NCBI GenBank assembly: GCA_964595955.1
Contig: CAZQSF010000003.1
Span: forward strand, 1-64,000
From: JAJDFU01 sp964595955
Lineage (GTDB): Bacteria > Bacteroidota > Bacteroidia > Chitinophagales > Saprospiraceae
Direction of reading: 5' to 3'
Length of the DNA stretch: 64,000 nucleotides
Position 1 is the first letter of the stretch; every line of letters starts with the position of its first letter. Below the pieces are notes generated by a model, which had not been told where the DNA came from, ran no database searches, and worked only from the letters and a program-made list of their open reading frames with translations. The translations under genes were made by a program, and so were the position numbers. Of the stretch, positions 8,210 through 16,851 are shown piece after piece.

Positions 8210-8716
8210 TCAGTCCACCGCCGGTGTGGAGGCCTGTTCGGCCGAGGGCTCGGCCGTGCGCGGGCAGGCGCCGTCGCACTGTCCGTAGAGGTTGAGGGAG
8301 TGATGGGTCACTTTGAATTTCAGCAATTCGCCCATCATATCCTTGATCTGCTGAACGCGGGGATCGCAAAACTCCAGCACCTTGCCGCAGTCCACGCAGA
8401 TGAGGTGATCGTGCTGTTTGTAGCCGTAGGATTTTTCGTATTGCGCCAGATTCTTGCCGAACTGGTGCTTCTTCACCAGATCGCAATTCACCAACAGCTC
8501 CAGGGTGTTGTACACCGTCGCCCGGCTCACCCGGTAATTCTGGTTCTTCATGTGGATGTAGAGCGCTTCCGCATCGAAATGGTCGGAGCGCTTGTAGATC
8601 TCTTCCAGAATGGCGAAGCGCTCGGGGGTTTTGCGCAAGCTGTTCTGCTCCAGGTAGGATGCAAAAATATTCTTCACCTCCTTGATGATGGCTTCTTGTT
8701 GGCGCGGTACAGTCAT
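8210..8716 (-). CDS. Fur-family transcriptional regulator
   Basis: 168 residues, standard Fur length. Winged-helix DNA-binding half (about 10-88, with SRATVYNTLELL as recognition helix region), then metal-binding dimerisation half with HDHLICVDCGK (His102, His104, Cys107, Cys110) and a second cysteine pair CDGAC (147, 151), which fits a structural zinc site. Regulates metal uptake or peroxide response; Fur, Zur and PerR cannot be told apart safely from sequence. Lies 57 nt after spoT and before purA on the same strand. Confidence 0.88.
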   Translation of the reverse strand: MTVPRQQEAIIKEVKNIFASYLEQNSLRKTPERFAILEEIYKRSDHFDAEALYIHMKNQNYRVSRATVYNTLELLVNCDLVKKHQFGKNLAQYEKSYGYKQHDHLICVDCGKVLEFCDPRVQQIKDMMGELLKFKVTHHSLNLYGQCDGACPRTAEPSAEQASTPAVD

Positions 8717-8773
8717 AAGACGAAAGAGTTAATGGAAAAAAAGCGGATCAAGAGGTGCTGAACATCGATCTAA

Positions 8774-10993
8774 TCAATCTTCTCTGATAACAGATGATAT
8801 GTTCTCAATGTTTTGCAGGCCGCGAATGGCCAGGTTGAGCTGGTCGATATTGCGAACGTGCAGGCTCATTTTGCCTTCGAAGTAACCGGCCTCGCCGCTG
8901 ATGGTGAAGGAGCGGATGTTGAGCCCCTGCATGGTGGAGATCTCGTGGGAGATGCGCTCGATCACGCCGGGGCCGCTGTCTACTCCGGTAATGGTGAGGT
9001 TGGCGACAAAATCGGTATCGGCTGCAGAGACCCACTCGGCTTTCATGACCCGGTATCCGTAATTGGCCATGAGGTGGGTGGCATTCGGACAGGTAAACCG
9101 GTGGATCTTCAGGCCGGCATTGGCCGTGAGGTAGGCAAAGATGCGTTCGCCTGGCACGGGATTGCAGCAGCTGGCCAGGGTATAATCGTAGCTCTCGGCC
9201 GGCTCACCGTTGATGAGCAGGCGCGGCTGAACCGGAGTTTTCCGGCGTTTCTTTCGGGTTTCTTCCTTTCGCGCAGGCACCTCCACCTTCAGCTCGATCT
9301 CCCTGCGCTCCAGGCGGCCGTCCACCAGTTGGAAATCCTTGAATATGTCGGGTATGGTGAGCTTATCCGTAGCGATGGCGTAGTAGAAGTCGATATGAGA
9401 AGGGTAGTTGTAGAACTTGGACAGCCAGTCTACCGCCTCGTCAAAATCGGTCTTGAGGTGGCGCAGCTTGCGCTGCAGAGCTTCCTTGCCCACCTCCGAT
9501 TCGGCCCTGCGCTCCTCCTTCATCACCGAGCGGATCTTGGACTTGGCCTTGCCGGTAATGACCAGCTTGAGCCAGTTTTCGTTGGGCTTCTGGTTCTTGT
9601 TGGTGATCACCTTCACCTGGTCGCCGTTCTGGAGCTTGTACCCCATGGGCACCAGCTTGTTGTTCACCTTTACGGCGGTGCAGTGGTAGCCCACATCGGT
9701 GTGGATGTGAAAGGCGAAATCCAGGGCGGTGGCATCCATGGGCAACACTTTCAGCTCCCCGGTAGGGGTGTACACGTACAGTTCGTCGTGGAAGAGGTTG
9801 TTGGCCTTAAAATCGCCCAAAAACTCAATGGCGTCGCTGTTGGGGTCTTCCAGGATCTCCCGCACGCTGTCCAGCCAGCGCTCGTACACGTCGGGCTGGC
9901 CGTTCATGCCCTTGTATTTCCAGTGAGCGGCGAAGCCGCGCTCGGCGATCTCGTCCATGCGCTGGCTGCGGATCTGCACCTCCACATAGCGCCCTCTCGG
10001 CCCGATGACCGTCGTGTGCAGAGATTCGTAGCCGTTGGCCTTGGGCGTGGTGATCCAGTCTTTGAGCCGGTCGGGAATGGGGGTGTGCACGTCCGTCACG
10101 ATCGAATACACCTGCCAGCAGATGAGCTTCTCCATCTGGCGGGGTACGTCCACGATGATCCGGATGGCGAACAGGTCGTAGATCTCCTCGAACTGCACCC
10201 GCTTGGTGCGGATCTTGTTGGCAATGGAGTGAATGGATTTCGGTCGGCCAAAGATCTTGTACGGCACATTGAGTTCGTCCAGCCGTATGCCCAGCGGGCG
10301 GATGAATTCCTGTATGTATCGCTCCCGGTCTCGCTTGGTCTCCTGAAGCTTGCGGGCAATTTCGTGGTAGTCATCCGGCTCGGTCACCTTCATGCAAAGG
10401 TCCAGGAACTCGGTGCGGAAGGTGTACAACCCCAGCCGGTGCGCCAGCGGCGCGTAGATGTAGCTGGTTTCCGCAGCGATCTTGAGCTGTTTCTGCAGCG
10501 GCATGGCGCCGATGGTGCGCATATTGTGCAGGCGGTCGGCCATCTTGATGAGCACCACGCGCACGTCCTCCACCAGCGTGCTGAGCACCTTGCGGAAGTT
10601 CTCCGCCTGGGGGTTTTCGGCATTGTAGGCCGCATCCAGCTTGGTGAGTCCATCCACGATCTTGGCGATGCGCGATCCGAACTCCATCTGGATATCCTCC
10701 AGCGTCACCTCCGTATCTTCCACCACGTCGTGCAGCAGGGCGCACACGATGGCCGTGGGCCCCAGGCCGATCTCCTCGGCACAGATGCGGGCTACTGCAA
10801 TGGGATGCAGGATGTAGGGCTCCCCGCTTTTGCGGCGCTGGCTGCTGTGGGCTTCTACGGCCAGTTCAAACGCCCGCCGAATGTTCTTGCGGTCCGTGGC
10901 GTCCATCTTGGAAGAGATCGAACGCAATAGCTTTCGATACTCCTTCTGGATGAGCTTCTTTTCCTCTTCTTGTATGACAGCGGTTTCAGTCAT
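8774..10993 (-). CDS. spoT: Bifunctional (p)ppGpp synthetase/hydrolase (RelA/SpoT)
   Basis: 739 residues. Makes and degrades the stringent-response alarmone. Domain order: HD hydrolase (about 45-200, with LHP at 62-64 and HDVVED at 88-93), synthetase (about 240-360, with FGRPKSIHSI and ANGYESLHTTV), TGS (about 400-460), zinc-finger/helical part, and C-terminal ACT domain (about 660-739). Intact HDxxED and synthetase motifs indicate a true bifunctional enzyme. The ATG at 10993 starts the conserved region; a longer reading upstream is not family-like. First of the spoT-fur-purA series. Confidence 0.95.
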   Translation of the reverse strand: MTETAVIQEEEKKLIQKEYRKLLRSISSKMDATDRKNIRRAFELAVEAHSSQRRKSGEPYILHPIAVARICAEEIGLGPTAIVCALLHDVVEDTEVTLEDIQMEFGSRIAKIVDGLTKLDAAYNAENPQAENFRKVLSTLVEDVRVVLIKMADRLHNMRTIGAMPLQKQLKIAAETSYIYAPLAHRLGLYTFRTEFLDLCMKVTEPDDYHEIARKLQETKRDRERYIQEFIRPLGIRLDELNVPYKIFGRPKSIHSIANKIRTKRVQFEEIYDLFAIRIIVDVPRQMEKLICWQVYSIVTDVHTPIPDRLKDWITTPKANGYESLHTTVIGPRGRYVEVQIRSQRMDEIAERGFAAHWKYKGMNGQPDVYERWLDSVREILEDPNSDAIEFLGDFKANNLFHDELYVYTPTGELKVLPMDATALDFAFHIHTDVGYHCTAVKVNNKLVPMGYKLQNGDQVKVITNKNQKPNENWLKLVITGKAKSKIRSVMKEERRAESEVGKEALQRKLRHLKTDFDEAVDWLSKFYNYPSHIDFYYAIATDKLTIPDIFKDFQLVDGRLERREIELKVEVPARKEETRKKRRKTPVQPRLLINGEPAESYDYTLASCCNPVPGERIFAYLTANAGLKIHRFTCPNATHLMANYGYRVMKAEWVSAADTDFVANLTITGVDSGPGVIERISHEISTMQGLNIRSFTISGEAGYFEGKMSLHVRNIDQLNLAIRGLQNIENISSVIRED

Positions 10994-11170
10994 GAATGAT
11001 TTTACCCTCCTTGCACTTGCTTTCAATAATACGAACACCAGAGAAAGTACGAAAATTCCGCCCTTCCGGCACCGGCGTTTTCTTCCTTTGAACAAAATTA
11101 CGAAAACCCCTTTCCCGAATGGGCTTTCCGAAGGTGATCTTCGCCCTATGGAATTTAGGGCAAAAGATTA

Positions 11171-11178
11171 TATCTTTG
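11171..11178 (+). promoter_or_regulatory. -7 box upstream of tRNA-Leu
   Basis: TATCTTTG matches the Bacteroidota consensus TAnnTTTG and lies about 100 nt before tRNA-Leu, the only plus-strand gene nearby. No clear -33 TTG is seen. Confidence 0.45.
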
Positions 11179-11277
11179 CAGCGCTTTTGAAAAAAGACCT
11201 GTTCGGACTGGCAAAAACCCGGCTGGAAAAGGTCTTTGAAGAAAGGAAAAGGATCCAGCTGATCAGCTGAATTTGTC

Positions 11278-11359
11278 GCGGGTGTGGCGAAATTGGTAGA
11301 CGCGCTAGACTTAGGATCTAGTGCCGCGAGGCGTGGGGGTTCGAGTCCCTCCACCCGCA
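11278..11359 (+). tRNA. tRNA-Leu (anticodon TAG)
   Basis: Acceptor GCGGGTG pairs with CACCCGC; anticodon stem CTAGA/TCTAG encloses the TAG anticodon; a long class II variable arm (TGCCGCGAGGCG) and the T-arm with GTTCGAGTCC follow; discriminator A. 82 nt. CCA is not encoded. Its last 17 nt (11344-11360) recur throughout the repeat array that begins immediately downstream. Confidence 0.95.
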
Positions 11360-11360
11360 C

Positions 11361-11959
11361 CTAACTTCGGGTAGTGCAGGATGGCAGATGCTGACCGAAC
11401 GGAGTGAGCGTCAGTATCCCTCCACCCGCACGAAGGAGGATGGAGGGACGAGAAGTTTATCCCGTCTTAGGAAATCTTGGGAGCAGCGCGACCTTAGATT
11501 TCATTTGACGGGAAGTCCCTCCACCCGCACCTAACTTCGGGTAGTGCAGGATGGCAGATGCTGACCGAACGGAGTGAGCGTCAGTATCCCTCCACCCGCA
11601 CGAAGGAGGATGGAGGGACGAGAAGTTTATCCCGTCTTAGGAAATCTTGGGAGCAGCGCGACCTTAGATTTCATTTGACGGGAAGTCCCTCCACCCGCAC
11701 CTAACTTCGGGTAGTGCAGGATGGCAGATGCTGACCGAACGGAGTGAGCGTCAGTATCCCTCCACCCGCACGAAGGAGGATGGAGGGACGAGAAGTTTAT
11801 CCCGTCTTAGGAAATCTTGGGAGCAGCGCGACCTTAGATTTCATTTGACGGGAAGTCCCTCCACCCGCACCTAACTTCGGGTAGTGCAGGATGGCAGATG
11901 CTGACCGAACGGAGTGAGCGTCAGTATCCCTCCACCCGCACGAAGGAGGATGGAGAGAC
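11361..11959 (+). repeat. 170-bp perfect tandem repeat array built on the tRNA-Leu 3' end (about 3.5 units)
   Basis: Units start at 11361, 11531, 11701 and 11871; the first three are identical by eye and the fourth matches until 11955, then diverges. Each unit is two blocks, A (71 nt) and B (99 nt), and both blocks end in a copy of the tRNA-Leu 3' end (TCCCTCCACCCGCAC). Self-complementary parts: TCCCTCCA/TGGAGGGA around the A-B junction, CTGAC/GTCAG inside A, and TCCCGTC/GACGGGA with GAAATC/GATTTC inside B, so a transcript would fold into a row of hairpins. No convincing reading frame. The layout suggests repeated use of the tRNA end as a recombination or integration site, then amplification. 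Confidence 0.95.
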
Positions 11960-12081
11960 ACCGGCCTTCGCTCCAGTCAGGGGCGTTGATCCTGAGCGCG
12001 CGATGCGAGCGCGTGAAAGCGCTGTCATCCGCAGCGAAATACAGCCTCCCCGGGGTATGCATCCGGAAGGCAGGTTCTACG

Positions 12082-12110
12082 GGCCCGATTTTCTTATCGG
12101 GCCTGCTGTC
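12082..12110 (+). terminator. Hairpin terminator behind the tRNA-Leu repeat region
   Basis: GGCCCGAT (12082-12089) pairs perfectly with ATCGGGCC (12096-12103) around a 6-nt loop; a T-run follows shortly (GTTTT at 12111-12115). It probably ends the tRNA-Leu/array transcript. The remaining non-repeat stretch 11960-12176 has no gene. Confidence 0.5.
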
Positions 12111-12176
12111 GTTTTCTCAAATCTTGCCGGGGCGCAAAAGGCACTCCGGCATTGTCGTATGTAAAGCCTTTGAATA

Positions 12177-13586
12177 ATGGCACAAGTCAGCAAGACCGAT
12201 AAAGACGCACTCAACAGTACGGTAACCGTCACCCTCGAAAGGACCGACTACCAGTCCAAGGTGGATGAAGAACTCCGCCAGTACCGCAAGAAGGCCAGCA
12301 TGAAGGGCTTTCGCCCGGGCAAGACGCCCATGAGCGTACTGCGCAAGATGTACGGCAAGTCCATCCTGGCCGAGGTGGTCAACCGCCGCCTGCAGGAGGA
12401 ACTGTACAACTACCTGGAGGCCGAAAATATCCAGGTGCTGGGTTCGCCCATCCCTTCTGCGGAGCAGGACATCCTCGATTTTGAAAGCCCGCAGGACTAC
12501 ACCGTGAATTTCGACCTGGGCCTGGCCCCGCCTGTTGAAGTCAACGGCATGGACGAAAGCACAGTACTGGAAAAGCCCGTGCCCGAGATCCCGGATAGCG
12601 ATGTAGACGAGGAACTGGAGCGCCTGCGCAGGCAGGCAGGTGAGCGGGTAGAGGTGGATGAGGACGTGGCCGGGGAGGACGTCATCAGTCTGGAGGTTGT
12701 GGAGCTGAACGAAAAGGGCCAGCCCAAGGAAGAGGGAGTGAAGGGCGAATTTGCCCTGCTGGTGAGCCGGGCCGGCGAGGAGGCTCAAAAGGGTTTGCTG
12801 GGCAAGAACAAAGGCGACCAGCTCACCCTCAACCTCTTTGAACTGGAGCCGGATACGGACGAAACCTATGTGCGCAAGCAATACCTGGACCTGGAAGACG
12901 ATGACGAGCGGGAACTGAACCCTCATTTTCAGGCGACCATTGCAGGCATCACCCGCCTGGTACCGGCCGAGCTCAATGAGGATTTTTTCAATCAGGTCTT
13001 CGGCGAGGAAGAACCCGTACAGAACGAGGCCGAGGCTCGCGAGCGCATTCGCAAGAACATCGCCCAATACTACGAGCGGCAGGCCGATGCCCTCGTTTTT
13101 CGCGCTTTTCAGGACTTCATCATGGAGCACAATGCCCTGCCCCTGCCCGATGATTTTCTCAAGCGCTGGCTGGTACTCACCAACGAGGAGGTGACCGAAA
13201 GCAATGTGGACGACTACTACGAACAATTCTCCAAAAACCTTCAGTGGACCCTCCTGCGCAACAAGATGCTGGAAGACCTTGGCCTGGAGGTGACCGAAGA
13301 AGAAGTAGTAGAGCGCATGCGGGTCCAGATCCGCGGCTACTTCGGGGGCCAGGCCGACGAAGACCTGATCAACAACATGGCACTGCGCATGCTGGAAGAC
13401 ACCAAGCAGTACGACCGCCTGGAGGACGAGGTGTATACCGACAAGCTGCAGGTCGCAGCTGAGGAGAAGGTCACGATCAAAGAAGTGCCGGTCACCAAAG
13501 CCGAGTTTGAGGAGCGAGTAGCCGAAGCACAACGCTCGGCTCGCGCTGCTCAGGCCCCGGTCAGCGACGCCGGCGAAGAAGAATAA
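12177..13586 (+). CDS. tig: Trigger factor chaperone
   Basis: 469 residues. Ribosome-bound chaperone that meets nascent chains at the exit tunnel. The N-terminal ribosome-binding domain carries the GFRPGKTPMSVLRKMYG signature (about 42-58); the middle PPIase/FKBP-like domain (about 155-250) is poorly conserved, as is common in Bacteroidota; the long helical C-terminal arms follow, ending in an acidic low-complexity tail. Placed directly before clpP and clpX, the order known from many bacteria, so it links folding with proteolysis. Confidence 0.95.
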   Translation: MAQVSKTDKDALNSTVTVTLERTDYQSKVDEELRQYRKKASMKGFRPGKTPMSVLRKMYGKSILAEVVNRRLQEELYNYLEAENIQVLGSPIPSAEQDILDFESPQDYTVNFDLGLAPPVEVNGMDESTVLEKPVPEIPDSDVDEELERLRRQAGERVEVDEDVAGEDVISLEVVELNEKGQPKEEGVKGEFALLVSRAGEEAQKGLLGKNKGDQLTLNLFELEPDTDETYVRKQYLDLEDDDERELNPHFQATIAGITRLVPAELNEDFFNQVFGEEEPVQNEAEARERIRKNIAQYYERQADALVFRAFQDFIMEHNALPLPDDFLKRWLVLTNEEVTESNVDDYYEQFSKNLQWTLLRNKMLEDLGLEVTEEEVVERMRVQIRGYFGGQADEDLINNMALRMLEDTKQYDRLEDEVYTDKLQVAAEEKVTIKEVPVTKAEFEERVAEAQRSARAAQAPVSDAGEEE

Positions 13587-13674
13587 TCCGGCCGTCCTTC
13601 AACCGCAATAGACGGGGCGCGTTACTTATAGCGATATTGAGCTATTGCACTTCATCACTAAACGACTTCACCTC

Positions 13675-14403
13675 ATGTACAGCAAGGATGAATTTATGAA
13701 GTATGCTACCCAGCACCTCGGCATGAGTAGCATGCATCTGGAACAGTATAAGCAAAAGGCTGCTGCCGGTTTTCCCAACATCCAGGGCTTCACCCCCAAC
13801 GTCATCGAAGAACGCCAGATGAACGTAGCTGCGCTGGACGTATTTTCCCGCCTCATGATGGACCGCATCATCTTTATGGGCGTGCCCGTGGATGAGTACG
13901 TGGCCAACGTGATCCAGGCGCAGTTGCTCTTCCTGGAATCCACGGATCCCAAGCGCGACGTGCAGATGTTCATCAACAGCCCCGGCGGCTCCGTCATTGC
14001 CGGCCTGGGCATCTACGACACCATGCAGTACGTCACCCCCGACGTAGCCACCATCTGCACCGGCCTGGCCGCTTCCATGGGCGCCGTGCTGCTTACGGCC
14101 GGCACCAAGGGCAAGCGCACCTGCCTCTACCACAGCCGCATCATGATCCATCAGCCGCTGGGCGGCATGCAGGGTCAGGTGACCGAAATGGAGATCTACT
14201 ACAAGCTGGTCAAAGAGCAGCAAAAATCGCTCTACGACATTCTGGCCTACCACACCGGCCAGCCGTACGACAAGATCGAGAAAGACTGCGATCGCGACAA
14301 CTGGATGACCTCTCAGGAGTCTCTGGACTATGGCCTGGTCGACGAGGTGCTGGATCGCAACAACCCGCTGCGCCAGAAAAAGGACGATAACGGCAAAAAG
14401 TAG
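13675..14403 (+). CDS. clpP: ATP-dependent Clp protease proteolytic subunit
   Basis: 242 residues. Serine protease that forms a two-ring 14-mer and degrades proteins delivered by ClpX. Triad: Ser134 (GLAASMGA), His159 (MIHQPLGG), Asp about 208 (CDRDNW). About 40 residues precede the conserved core; the ATG at 13675 is chosen over a TTG at 13645, and Met8 is another possibility. Lies 88 nt after tig and 55 nt before clpX on the same strand. Confidence 0.95.
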   Translation: MYSKDEFMKYATQHLGMSSMHLEQYKQKAAAGFPNIQGFTPNVIEERQMNVAALDVFSRLMMDRIIFMGVPVDEYVANVIQAQLLFLESTDPKRDVQMFINSPGGSVIAGLGIYDTMQYVTPDVATICTGLAASMGAVLLTAGTKGKRTCLYHSRIMIHQPLGGMQGQVTEMEIYYKLVKEQQKSLYDILAYHTGQPYDKIEKDCDRDNWMTSQESLDYGLVDEVLDRNNPLRQKKDDNGKK

Positions 14404-14458
14404 TATCTTCTGAATTCAATCCGGCAGGGCCCTGTGCCCTGCCCCAACTCTCTTTATT

Positions 14459-15709
14459 ATGCGCCGGACCAAACGGAGCTATCACTGCACTTTTTGCGGC
14501 AAGGAAAAATCCGAAGCCCTCATCCTCATTGCCGGGCTGGAAGGACACATCTGTGAATCCTGCGTGGAGCAGGCCCACGATATCGTCCAGGAGGAGCTGT
14601 ATGGGAAGAAGAAAACCGTGAGCAGTGACTCCAGCGACTTCCGGCTGCCCGAATTCATCACGCCCCGGGAGATCAAGGGCCATCTCGACAAGTACGTCAT
14701 CGGCCAGAACGAGGCCAAGAAGTTCCTTTCCGTGGCCGTGTACAACCACTACAAGCGCTTGGGCCAGACGCCCGACGAGGTGGAGATCGAAAAGTCCAAC
14801 ATCCTCTTTGTAGGTCCCACCGGCACCGGCAAGACCCTCCTGGCCAAGACCATTGCCAAGTTCCTCAACGTGCCCTTCTCCATCGTAGACGCCACGGTCT
14901 TCACTGAGGCCGGCTATGTGGGCGAAGACGTGGAGAGCATCCTCAGCCGCCTGCTGCAGGTGTGCGACTACGACGTGCCGGCCGCCGAGCGCGGCATTGT
15001 GTACATCGACGAGATCGACAAGATCTCCCGCAAGAGCGATAACCCCTCCATTACCCGCGATGTATCCGGCGAAGGGGTCCAACAGGCCATGCTCAAAATG
15101 CTGGAAGGCACCGAGGTGAACGTGCCGCCCCAGGGCGGCCGCAAGCATCCCGAGCAGAAGCTGGTCAAGGTGAATACCGAGAACATCCTCTTCATCTGCG
15201 GCGGGGCTTTCGACGGCATTGAGAAGAACATTGCCCGCCGCATCAACACCCAGGTCATCGGCTACAAGCACGACAGCGACAGCAGCCGCCAGGTAGACAA
15301 GGAGAACCTCCTTCAGTACATCAACCAGCAGGACCTGCGCGCTTTCGGCCTTATACCCGAGCTCATTGGCCGGCTGCCGGTGCTGGCTCACCTCAACCCT
15401 CTGGACAAGGAGGATCTGATGCGCATCCTCACCGAGCCGCGCAACTCCCTCATCCGCCAGTATCAGAAACTCTTCCAGCTGGAAGGCAAAACGGTGGAGT
15501 TCACCCCCGGCGCCCTGGAGTACATCGCCGAAAAGGCCCTGGATTTCAATCTGGGCGCCCGCGGACTGCGCTCCATCTGCGAGGCCATCATGACCGATGC
15601 CATGTTCGAATTGCCCTCCCAGAAGGACGTCACCCACCTCACCATCGACCGCGACTATGCCGAAGAGAAACTCAGCCGCTCCAAGCTGAGCCGCTTACAA
15701 GCTGCATAG
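14459..15709 (+). CDS. clpX: ATP-dependent Clp protease ATP-binding subunit
   Basis: 416 residues. AAA+ unfoldase that recognises substrates and threads them into ClpP. N-terminal zinc-binding domain with Cys10, Cys13, Cys32, Cys35; Walker A GPTGTGKT at 119-126; Walker B in IVYIDEIDK (about 180-188); pore loop GYVGED; sensor region and C-terminal small domain complete. The usual length for the family. Third gene of tig-clpP-clpX. Confidence 0.97.
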   Translation: MRRTKRSYHCTFCGKEKSEALILIAGLEGHICESCVEQAHDIVQEELYGKKKTVSSDSSDFRLPEFITPREIKGHLDKYVIGQNEAKKFLSVAVYNHYKRLGQTPDEVEIEKSNILFVGPTGTGKTLLAKTIAKFLNVPFSIVDATVFTEAGYVGEDVESILSRLLQVCDYDVPAAERGIVYIDEIDKISRKSDNPSITRDVSGEGVQQAMLKMLEGTEVNVPPQGGRKHPEQKLVKVNTENILFICGGAFDGIEKNIARRINTQVIGYKHDSDSSRQVDKENLLQYINQQDLRAFGLIPELIGRLPVLAHLNPLDKEDLMRILTEPRNSLIRQYQKLFQLEGKTVEFTPGALEYIAEKALDFNLGARGLRSICEAIMTDAMFELPSQKDVTHLTIDRDYAEEKLSRSKLSRLQAA

Positions 15710-15859
15710 GGTACACACGCGATATTTTGGTAAACCATCGACGGCTAGTGTATGCGCCATGCTTAGCAGAACCCGGCGATAGCCGCCACGCCCTTTGCTG
15801 GTGTTGCTGCCTGGCAGAACGGCTTGGTTAAGCCCTACACTCGCCTTACCTTAAACGGC

Positions 15860-15899
15860 TTCAAGTATGAAATAACTTCCAGGTCCTTTCATACTTGAA
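15860..15899. repeat. Perfect 13-bp inverted repeat between clpX and truA
   Basis: TTCAAGTATGAAA (15860-15872) pairs with TTTCATACTTGAA (15887-15899) around a 14-nt loop, 26 nt before the truA start. No T-run follows. It could end the clpX transcript, act on truA expression, or be an extragenic palindrome like those at 16719 and 18955. The rest of the 216-nt gap shows nothing. Confidence 0.55.
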
Positions 15900-15925
15900 A
15901 CGGTATTAAATCCGAAAACCCTGCC

Positions 15926-16663
15926 ATGCGTTATTTCCTTCACCTGGCTTACAACGGCACGCGCTACTACGGCTGGCAGCGGCAGCCCAGTGCCGTTAGC
16001 GTGCAGGAGACCCTGGAGGATGCCTTGTCCACCATCCTGAACAGCCCGTTGGAGATCACCGGCTGTGGCCGCACCGATACCGGCGTACACGCCCGGCAGT
16101 ACTACGCTCACTTCGACTTTGAAGGCGACTTTCCCGAGGCCTTCCTGCGGCGGCTCAACAAGTTCCTCCCGCCCGACATCGCGGTGTACGAGCTCCTGCC
16201 CGTAGCCGACGACGCCCACGCCCGCTACGACGCCATCTACCGGACCTACGAATACCACCTCACCTTCAGCAAGGATCCCTTCCGAGTGGAGACCCGCTAT
16301 TTCTACCCCTTCCCGGTCCGGCTTCAACTGGATGCCATGAACGAGGCGGCTGCCCTGCTGCTGGAATACGAGAACTTTTTCCCCTTCTGCAAATCCGATA
16401 CGGATGTGCGCACCCTGCGCTGCGACCTGCGCCGCTCCGAGTGGCTCCCCATGCCCGGTGGCCTGGTGTACCACATCGCCGCCGATCGCTTCCTGCGCGG
16501 CATGGTGCGCCTCATCGTGGGCATGTGCCTGCTCGTGGGCAGCGGCAAGACCCGCCTGGAGGAAGTGCGCCAGGCTATGGACCATCAGGAGCGACTGCCC
16601 CAGGCCCAGAGCGCCCCGCCGCAAGGCTTGTTTCTTACGGAAGTGAAATATCCCTACATCTGA
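15926..16663 (+). CDS. truA: tRNA pseudouridine(38-40) synthase
   Basis: 245 residues, normal length. Converts uridines 38-40 of the tRNA anticodon arm to pseudouridine. Catalytic Asp51 lies in CGRTDTGVHA; YNGTRYYGWQRQ (9-20) is the typical N-terminus; the C-terminal region FLRGMVRLIVG is conserved. Its stop is only 10 nt from the stray 3' end of an acyltransferase-like gene on the other strand (16674-16717), which suggests the two genes were once direct convergent neighbours. Confidence 0.96.
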   Translation: MRYFLHLAYNGTRYYGWQRQPSAVSVQETLEDALSTILNSPLEITGCGRTDTGVHARQYYAHFDFEGDFPEAFLRRLNKFLPPDIAVYELLPVADDAHARYDAIYRTYEYHLTFSKDPFRVETRYFYPFPVRLQLDAMNEAAALLLEYENFFPFCKSDTDVRTLRCDLRRSEWLPMPGGLVYHIAADRFLRGMVRLIVGMCLLVGSGKTRLEEVRQAMDHQERLPQAQSAPPQGLFLTEVKYPYI

Positions 16664-16673
16664 GAGAGAAAGG

Positions 16674-16717
16674 CCTTACCACAACCCTAGCCAGCGATCG
16701 TTGCGCTGCAGCTGCAG
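16674..16717 (-). pseudogene. Detached 3'-end copy of the acyltransferase-like gene at 19343-20227
   Basis: Minus-strand translation gives LQLQRNDRWLGLW and a TAA stop, the exact C-terminus of the protein encoded at 19343-20227. The nucleotide match 16674-16717 versus 19341-19384 is 43 of 44. No upstream coding sequence remains. Read together with the repeats around 16852-18951, it marks one edge of an inserted segment. Confidence 0.85.
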
Positions 16718-16718
16718 A

Positions 16719-16760
16719 TAAGACTTCAAAAGTCTCCGAGACTTTTGAAGTCTGGGAGCA
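16719..16760. repeat. 42-nt palindromic repeat, left copy
   Basis: The core agacttcaaaagtct - ccg - agacttttgaagtct (16721-16753) is a perfect 15-bp hairpin with a 3-nt loop, followed by gggagca. The 42 nt are identical, in the same orientation, to 18955-18996. It lies just beyond the 3' end of the secreted protein gene. No T-run follows. Confidence 0.9.
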
Positions 16761-16851
16761 TAAGAAGCGGCTTTTCATCATTTAAACCCACAAGTAAGCC
16801 ATCCCCCCTGTGGAGGCGCCTGGCTTTCCCCGCATTCACTTTGGACGTATT

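Noticed and set aside
8813..10930. 705-codon open frame opposite spoT
   Set aside because: Mirror frame of a G+C-rich gene; the protein shows no domain while spoT is complete on the other strand.
11361..11955. CRISPR-like array
   Set aside because: Units are contiguous perfect 170-bp repeats with no variable spacers, and no cas genes are present; they derive from a tRNA end.
11898..12177. Short open frames over the array end (about 87-88 codons)
   Set aside because: They run across repeat and non-repeat DNA, have no promoter and no family features.
12117..13532. 471-codon open frame opposite tig
   Set aside because: Antisense shadow of the conserved trigger factor gene.
14210..15637. 475-codon open frame opposite clpX
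   Set aside because: Antisense shadow; clpX carries all family motifs.
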